Made by a program: the position numbers and the translations under genes. This document shows positions 57,401 through 64,000 of a DNA stretch of 64,000 nucleotides, piece by piece. The DNA is taken from NCBI GenBank assembly GCA_015680685.1, contig MNCI01002656.1:189910-253909 (forward strand). The letters run 5' to 3'. The notes beneath the pieces are model-generated. The model saw nothing but the letters and a program-made list of their open reading frames with translations. It ran no database searches and was not told where the DNA came from. The DNA is from Gnetum montanum (Eukaryota > Streptophyta > Gnetopsida > Gnetales > Gnetaceae). Within the stretch, counting starts at the first letter, position 1, and each line of letters opens with the position of its first letter.

Positions 57401-58042
57401 ATGAGTACTTGGAAGTAAATTAGTTTGCCTTTGTGCCTACATGAACCTCATGGTGATGTTGAACAGTGTATTAACCCTAACTACCTAGATCTTTAGCCTG
57501 AGAGTCTTGTTGACCATAGAACCTTGATAGAGAAACCTCTAGAATGGCCTGAAAACCTAGTCAAAACCCTTGACTTAGATGTAGGTGACATAACCAAAGA
57601 CTCTTTGGTTGAGGTTCCTATCACAACACACTGTGGTGAGGAGAAAACCCTTAAACTAAGTTCCTCACTAGAACCTCAATAGGCTCAAGACATCACCAAG
57701 GTCCTACAAGGCAATATTAAGGCCTTTGCTTAGTCATATGAAGATATGCTTGGCCTAGACCTACACTTAGTACAACATAACATCATACTAGACCCTGGCA
57801 TTAGACTAGTTAAGAAAAAAGTGTGCAAAACTATACTTGATTTAGCCTTGGCAATTTGTGATGAGATCTCAAAGCTCTACCAAGCTAGTTTCATGAGGGC
57901 TATCGATTATGCAGAATGGGTATCTAGCAGAGTAGTAGTCCATAAGCAAAATGGGAGTATTTGTATTTGCATTGATTTCTAATACCTAAATAAAGTAACC
58001 ATCAAGGATGAATTTCCTTTGTCTAGTATTAATCAACTTATT
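57401..58042 (+). pseudogene. Tat-like pol: linker and RT N-terminal part
   Basis: Linker to about 57690, then RT: QDITKVLQGNIKAFA, SYEDMLGLDLHLVQHNIILD, GIRLVKKK, EISKLYQASFMRAIDYAEW, VVVHKQNGSICICIDF and YLNKVTIKDEFPLSSINQLI. The frame is cut at 58042 by a solo LTR and resumes at 58950 as DTMARHA, exactly as RT requires. Gln codons turned to TAG are visible (FA*SYED). Confidence 0.85.
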
Positions 58043-58944
58043 TAATGAGCGGCAAGGTACCCCTATGCTCAACCATACGAATATAAGCGTTTCATGCATT
58101 ATCCAGTTGAATTCCAAGGACTAAGTGCCTATGCGCCTTCATAGAACAAGGATGGGTTGGTTGATTGTTATCTTCCCAAACTTACTTGTATGTCATGATT
58201 GTATCGTTAAGTAAGTTTGAGGCATATGATTTTTATAGCTTTTATGTTTTTATGTCCTGCTACTAATAAGGGAGAAGAGAGAGAGATAACTAAGTGACTA
58301 ATTTAACTTAACTAATGATTAAATAGTCTTTAAACTAATCCTAACACTAGTATCTATTCTCACTTACTGTACACATCTTGAACCAATGCAACACTACTTA
58401 GATTACCAAACGCTAATCGTTATTGGGTTACCAAGTGTTACATGCATGCTGGAAGTGATCATACTGTGTGTGCTCATAACAAAAATGTAAAGTGCATAAA
58501 ATAAAATAAAATAAATTCAGAAAAAAAATAAAATAAAGGACATAAGTAAGAAAAAAAATCTCAAGTGCTACAAGGATGAATCTAAGAGCTCGTCTTTATT
58601 TCCATACACAAGGTGTTCTCAAGTACACAATGCTCGAATAAAGATCCATCCACACTTAGACCTCCTATTGTGGGCACTTGGAAAATACTCTAACTCCAAA
58701 ATTTTTTCTACTTGACTCCTAAAAGACATCCCCTGAAAGAATTCCTTCCAAGAATTCCTCTTAAATTGTGCCCCTAGGCACTATATTTATAGACTTGGGA
58801 GAAACTACTCTAATAATTTGAAAAACTGCCACTCTAATTTTAGAGAAACTACCACTCTAATTTTAGAGAAATTGCCACTCTAATAATTAGAAAAATTTCC
58901 ACTCTAATAATTAGAATAAATCACTAAAGTAACTGCTCTCATCA
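58043..58944 (-). repeat. Solo LTR interrupting the Tat-like RT
   Basis: 902 bases, TAATGAGCGGCAAGGTACCC...GCTCTCATCA, flanked by a perfect TTATT duplication (58038-58042 and 58945-58949). D-type U5/R region. TATTTATAG TATA box near 58787. In place of the GATATC array, U3 has CCACTCTAAT repeats. Confidence 0.9.
58818..58916 (-). repeat. CCACTCTAAT minisatellite in the U3 of the solo LTR
   Basis: Four consecutive ~23-24-base units with the core CCACTCTAAT followed by AATTAGA or TTTAGAG, upstream of the TATA box on the minus strand; a partial unit (CTACTCTAATAATT) precedes them at 58804. Confidence 0.75.
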
Positions 58945-58949
58945 TTATT

Positions 58950-59560
58950 GATACTATGGCTAGACATGCCTGATTGTCCTTTATGGATGGATTCTCATGA
59001 TACAACGCAAATTAGGATCATCCTCAAGCACCAACTTAGCATGACCTTCATGACCCCTTGGGGTACCATTTTATGTACTATGATGCCCTTTGGCCTTAAG
59101 AACATAGGGGCAACCTATCAACAAGCCATGACCTATATCTTTAGTGATTACATGTTAGGCTTGTAGAAAATATAGCCATTAAGTCCAAAGTGGCCAACGA
59201 TCATGCTAATGACCTAGATCTTATGCTTAAATGGTGTTTCAAGTACAAGCTTAGGCTCAATCTCAATAAGTGTATCTTCAGTGTCAAGACTCGTAAGATG
59301 CTTGGCTTTGTAGTATCTGAAGCAAGGATACATGTTGATCTTAATAAGGGTAAGGCCATATTCAAATTAGCAATGCCTACCAACCTTAAGGAGCTTAGGG
59401 GATTATAAGGTAGATTGCAATTTATCTATAGGTTTATTGCTAGGATTATGGATAAGTTACAACCTATGAAACACTTACTTAAGAAAGGGATTCACTATGA
59501 GTGGATGGCTTAATGCCAAGAGGCCTTTGAAAATCTTGAGCAAGATTTGGGATCCTCAAC
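58950..59560 (+). pseudogene. Tat-like RT, central and C-terminal part
   Basis: LSFMDGFS*YN with the first catalytic Asp, MTFMTPWGTILCTMMPFGLK, IGATYQQAMTYIF; the segment that should hold the second catalytic motif (near 59170) is lost to a stop and a deletion. Then DHANDLDLMLKWCFKYKLRL, NKCIFSVKTRKMLGFVVSEA, IHVDLNKGKAI and RLQFIYRFIARIMDKLQPM. Confidence 0.85.
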
Positions 59561-59985
59561 AATAGGGTAAATTTTTTTACATCTACCTTGCCATCTTTGA
59601 CATGTCCATTGCCTCTCTACTCTGTTAGAAAGGTGATAATGGAGTAGAAATGCTAGTATACTACCTTAGCCATGCATTAGTTGCCCATGAGATCTAATAC
59701 ATTGAAGTGGAGAAGTATTGTCTAACACTAGTCTTCTCATTAAAGAAGTAGAGATACTACCTCTTCATAAGCCATATGATCAACATCTACAAAAGTAGTC
59801 ATATAGCCTAATGGAAAGCCATAATAGTGGAGTTTTACTTGCATTACATCTGTCAATCCTCAATGAAAGGTCAAGCTATAACCATACAACTCACGGTATC
59901 ACCTGTTGATGACCAAGAAGCCATAGATCCTAAGTTCCCTAATGAGTACATTAACACAATTAGCCAAGTTCCCTAGGGCTATGAG
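59561..59985 (+). pseudogene. First (gypsy-type) RNase H of the Tat-like element, degenerate
   Basis: Recognisable only in pieces: FYIYLAIFDMSIASLLC, MLVYYLSHALVAHEI*YIEV, EKYCLTLVFSLKK*RYY, VEFYLHYICQSSMKGQAI. The connection to the second RNase H (PNEYINTISQVP) is in place. Confidence 0.65.
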
Positions 59986-60273
59986 GTGTTCATGCACTTT
60001 GATGAGGCTTCAACTACCCATGGGGCTAGTATTGTTGCCATCATAAATTTCCCATTTGGTGAAATTCGATCCTTCACCTATTGTTTTGAATTTCCATATA
60101 TCAACAACATAGTGGAGTATGAGGGTTTGATTAGAGTAATGATGGTAGCTTATGGCCTAGGAATTAGACACTTAATGATCAAAGGTGACTCACAACTTGT
60201 GATTAACCAAGTAACTAAAGTCTATGCATGGAAAGCCAAACATTTACAACCTTACTATGACCTAGGGAAGTAA
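59986..60273 (+). pseudogene. Second, archaeal-type RNase H of the Tat-like element
   Basis: 95 open codons: MFMHFDEASTTHGASIVAII, FCFEFPYI-type block, NNIVEYEGLIRVMMVAYGLG, IRHLMIKGDSQLVINQVTKV and YAWKAKHLQPYYDLGK. The catalytic D (FDEAS), E (EYEGL) and D (GDSQL) are all present. An additional archaeal-like RNase H after the first is a known hallmark of the Tat lineage, so this fixes the lineage. Confidence 0.85.
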
Positions 60274-61740
60274 TTGTTAACCAATTTGTAGATGCTGATA
60301 TCCAACACATACTCGAAAGAAGAATGCCAAATGTTAGCCCTTAGTGTGATGCCAAATGTGTTTAGTAAGTTTCCCACCTTAACTGTGGATTGTTCTATCC
60401 CCATCACCTAGAACATTGAGGATACCTTTGTGGCGGTAGTTTGTACTGCTTCCACTAGGGAGTGGTATGATGATATCAAGTTTTGTCTTATGCATGGTGA
60501 ATCCTCACAAGGACTGACTACTTCTCAAAAGGATGTTGTACACAAATGATCAAAGTAATATGTCATCATAGGAGATAACACATTATGTTGACATTCCTAC
60601 GATGGTGTATTATTAAAGTGCTTGGGTAAAACTAAATCTAGAACAATCCTAGAGGAGGTTCATGAGGGTGTTTGTGGGGGACATATAGGACCTAAAGCTA
60701 TGGCCATTAAGATTAGACAATTAGGCTATTATTGGCCCTATATAAAAAGCAATTGCTTGTATAAGGTTAAACATTATTACATGTGCTAATGACATAGCAA
60801 CATTATACATGTGCTACCGATTGAGTTGCACATTCCTAAGATAACCTAGCCATTTCAACAATTGGGTTTGGATATCATTGGGCCTATAATGCGTAAGTCT
60901 TCTATGAGTCATAACTTCATCATCACCACAACCATATACTTTACAAAGTGGGTTGAAGCTATTCCCCTAAGAAGGATGACATCCAAACAAGGCTGTAAAT
61001 TTATACTAGATAACATTCTTGCTCATTTTGGCATACCCATTACCATAGCTACAGATAGTGGACCATAGTTTAGAAGCCAAGAAACAAAGGATTTCTGTCA
61101 TGACTTAGGCATTAAGCATTCTTTCTCATCACCTTATTACCGTCAAGCCAATGGGCTACCAGAGGCAAGAAATAAGGCCATCATCAACTTGTTGAAGAAG
61201 ATGCTCAATAACAACAAGCATAAATAGCATGAGTGTCTTGTCCATGCACTTTGGGCCTAACATACAACTTATCATACAACCACTAGTGTAACACCTTATA
61301 GCTTGGTTTATGATTCTGAAGCTGTTTTACCACTTAAATTGTAGGTACCATCACTTCGGGTGGCTCTAACTAACTTCATCAACAATAAGTAAAGCAAGGA
61401 GTTGCAGATAACGAACCTAGACTTAGTGGAGGAGCAATGTATGCAAGTGCTTGCTTGTGTTAAGTACTATCAAGAGAGGTAGAAATTACAGCACCACCAT
61501 AACTTGACCACGCTTAAGATCAAGGAAGTAGACCTAGTCCTTAAAGCCATTTGTGAGCATGTAGATAAATTCTTAGCCAACTGGGAAGGACCCTTCCCAA
61601 TTGGTTGAGAATTTATCTAGGGAAAAGCCCTTCCTTATCACTAGAGCCTATGGTAATGGAGCATTTAGGATAGTTGAGATGGATGGGAATGAGTTGGCCA
61701 ATTAAGTCAACCATTCCTATCTAAAACCTTATTACATGTA
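60274..61740 (+). pseudogene. Integrase of the Tat-like element
   Basis: ILEEVHEGVCGGHIGPKAMA and QLGYYWPYIKSNCL (zinc region, Cys pair decayed), LGLDIIGPIM with the first Asp, FIITTTIYFTKWVEAIPLRR, IPITIATDSGP*F with the second Asp and a Gln-to-stop change, YYRQANGLPEARNKAIINL with the Glu, then a C-terminal ANWEGPFPI / GAFRIVEMDGNELAN / HSYLKPYYM segment ending at about 61740. Stops throughout. Confidence 0.85.
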
Positions 61741-63571
61741 ACTTGCAATAGCCATGATATCAACTACCATCAACAAGCAAGCCATGATACCAAAAATAGA
61801 GTGGTAAGTTGCAGCAACAACAAGTAAGGAATTAGGGGTGGATTCACCAATAGTAGTGAGAGATTGCCTCAAACCCACTCACTTTATTCTAGAGCTGAGA
61901 TGTAAGGTACCCAAGCCTTAGTTAGGAATTTTCACCAAGTTTATTATTACTATGGTTTCATCATAGCAACTGTTCTTGGGGTTTTAGGATTTTTGAAAGA
62001 TTTTGCTAGGTAGATGCAACGTCATTTAGTAGTAAAAAGTAAATTTCAAGTTTAAATGTTAATTTTTAGTTCAATTTTATTGTGGGGATCAAGAACCTTG
62101 TTGTGTAGCTTAGGTTTTGAGGGTTTTGGAAAATTTTTAGATCTACAACTAGAAATCAAATGCATGCATTGATTTTGCAGTTTATCTTATTGATATACTA
62201 AAAATGCATCAAAATCTAGGTTTTGTAGTAGATTTTTAGGATCAAATTAATTAGAATTTCAAATTTAACATTACTATAGTGAATTGAGCAATGACATAAC
62301 TAGGACAATGAATTTTGCAAATTTTATGTTGTTATAAACTAAATCTATCAAATGCATTATATAGTGCAGGAAAAAATGAAGCAAAATAAATGTAAGAAAA
62401 TGTAATTTTGGGGGTTTTTCTGCAAAGAACACAACGTAAGATTTCAATGCTAAAGCACTTTTGCAAAGCACTAAGTGTTAGAGATAGGCAATATTGCATG
62501 TTAAAAGTACTTTTCGACAAGAAGCGTCAAGGATTTAACGTTCGGTACATGATGTTTTTTCGAAACAACATGTAGAAAAAGAATGATGTTGCATGTCAAA
62601 GGAAATAATGTAAAACCTTAAAGTTATAGATGTTTTTGCCAAATGTCTAACTTTAGTTTTGGCATCCCACATTAATTTATATTGACACAAAATGTAAGAT
62701 CTATAGTATGTAGTGAAGGAAAGGTTGTGACATAGATGGTGTTTGTTAAACATCTAAATAACGTCCTATACCAAAGCTTTATTTTTCACATAAGATGTTA
62801 AAGTTGTAAGCTAGGATTTGACATACAATGTAGAGAATTCGAGGTGATTTCAACATGAGATTAATGCAATGAGAAGATGTTTTTAATGTTTAGCCAATAT
62901 TTTGATGCAAGATTGAGTTTCTACTATGAAAATTATTTGTTTGTTTATTTTGCCTATTGCAAGAATGTCAAAGCATTATGGCTTCTTGTAATTAAACCTA
63001 TGTGCTTCTTTCTCATTAATGAAAGGAGCATTATGGAAAATAAGCAGAGGAAGTTAGATTAAATTTTAAGCAAGCCTCTTTTTTATGAAAACATGCATGT
63101 TGATGCCATCAAGGCTATGGACAAGGAAGGAAGCTACATAATTCCTAAAGTTCTACATCATCCACTTCCATGTTGTAATTTGGACTAGGCTGGCGAAGAG
63201 ATGATTCTATGGACTTTAGAGACAATCTGTCCTTGATTCTTTGTTGAGCTTACAAAGATCATCTTTAAGCTATGATTAGATATTAACAAGGTATCCAAGG
63301 AAATCCTAGTATATAGAAAATGCTTGGATAAAACTTGGGAAAGAAAATAATATCAATAGTTCAGTGCTAATAGGACATTGATGCTAGAAATCCAAATTTC
63401 CAAGGTAATTTCCAACCCACCAATCTCTTAGATTTTTATTGAGTAGTGAGTTAAGAGTTAAAAAGAAAGTTAGCATTTTTTTGCCTAAAATGGGCTAACC
63501 TTGAAGCCTTATTGTGCATGTTCAATGATCCAGACATGCAGACTCTTGATCAAGGATAAGTTTTCAATTAG
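61741..63571. other. Stretch without recognisable gene
   Basis: AT-rich 3' internal sequence. A 61-codon plus-strand open stretch (62877-63062) has no recognisable motif. Its right end, next to the polypurine tract, belongs to the element of the LTR at 63583; the boundary with the Tat-like element was not found. Confidence 0.45.
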
Positions 63572-63582
63572 TCATGAGGGTA
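63572..63582 (+). other. Polypurine tract
   Basis: TCATGAGGGTA directly before TGATGAAAT, equivalent to the GGGGGTA/TGATGAG junctions of B and D. Confidence 0.6.
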
Positions 63583-64000
63583 TGATGAAATAAATTTTAT
63601 CAAGGATTATGATATCTTAGATGCGATATCGTAACCCAATATACAATGTAGTGGGCCATGTTCATGCCTACAAATACAAGTTCACCATTTCATTGAAAAC
63701 AAGTTTTTGGCCAACAATTAGCAAAATTCTTATTGCTTGTTTTTTTTAAGTTAGAATTAGTTGTAAATGCCAATAGTGTAGTGATTAACAATTGTATGAC
63801 ATTTTTATTTGAGTGGATTGTTCCTAGACACAATTCATGAACAAGAATAAATATCAAGATTGTTTTTCATCATTGTAGCATCTCACATTGAATATATTTA
63901 CTTTCCTATGTTGTTTACTTTTACTGTGTCATTTACATTTCCTAAGTCATTTAATATTCTAATGTTCATTAATAAAGATAGAATGAGTACAAGTTGTTTT
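63583..64000 (+). repeat. 3' LTR of another GATATC-type element, cut by the window end
   Basis: Starts TGATGAAATAAATT, has GATATC at about 63610 and CGATATCG at about 63622, a TACAAATACA promoter-like segment near 63668, and a later part (TTGTATGACATTTTTATTTGAG, in two pieces, and AATAAATATCAAGATT near 63850) that aligns with the R/U5 region of LTR E. Plus-oriented and more diverged than the others. Confidence 0.65.

Noticed and set aside
62877-63062. 61-codon open frame with aromatic residues, considered as an envelope-like piece
   Set aside because: Too short, with no signal peptide or membrane pattern and no homologue in the other elements.

Overview
The window looks like a repeat-dense stretch of a large seed-plant nuclear genome (gymnosperm or large-genome angiosperm; the sequence alone does not decide). 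Almost everything recognisable is LTR-retrotransposon DNA, nested several layers deep and broken by in-frame stops. The families present are (i) an Athila-like Ty3/gypsy group with ~0.8-0.9 kb LTRs that begin TGATGAG, a TTGGcgCcgTTGCcgGGGAC-type primer-binding site and GATATC-rich U3 regions; (ii) one Ty1/copia element with ~0.48 kb LTRs; (iii) a Tat-like Ty3/gypsy element with two RNase H domains; and (iv) a GC-rich 5'-truncated LINE-like insertion. No intact host gene was found. Two single N bases, each beside a duplicated sequence, mark contig joins of a draft assembly.

Layout. 1-5231: minus-strand Athila-like element A (RNase H, RT, protease, gag, primer site, truncated 5' LTR). 5232-11477: minus-strand element C, without pol (accessory ORF, long non-coding module, gag, 5' LTR). 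11478-11721 continues at 33100-35300: plus-strand gag of an older element G. Element B (minus, 11722-33094, target duplication CTTAT) sits inside G. The copia element (minus, 16459-31796, target duplication GGCTT) sits inside the gag of B. A composite of two Athila-like elements joined tail to tail, E (plus) and D (minus), spans 19629-30238 (target duplication CTTGT) inside the copia protease region. 35300-41650: minus-strand element F with a LINE (35860-36346) and a solo LTR (38073-38890) inside it. 41940-42560: minus-strand gypsy integrase remnant.

42640-61740 is Tat-like and the most unusual part: a repeat-rich non-coding block, plus-strand gag-protease (44.7-48.0 kb), then about 9.4 kb holding a multi-exon gene on the opposite strand (48.36-52.08 kb, perhaps from 53.5 kb) and a diverged ~190 bp repeat array with a hairpin core (53.6-57.0 kb), then plus-strand RT, two RNase H domains and integrase (57.4-61.7 kb). 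The RT is split by a solo LTR (58043-58944). 61.74-63.57 kb shows no gene, and the window ends inside a plus-strand GATATC-type LTR starting at 63583.

How the parts relate: insertion order is readable from perfect 5-bp target duplications and from reading frames that resume across each insertion. Only A carries RT. B, C and D lack RT, RNase H and integrase and, with F, share a ~1 kb non-coding module, so they look like a non-autonomous group mobilised in trans (inference).
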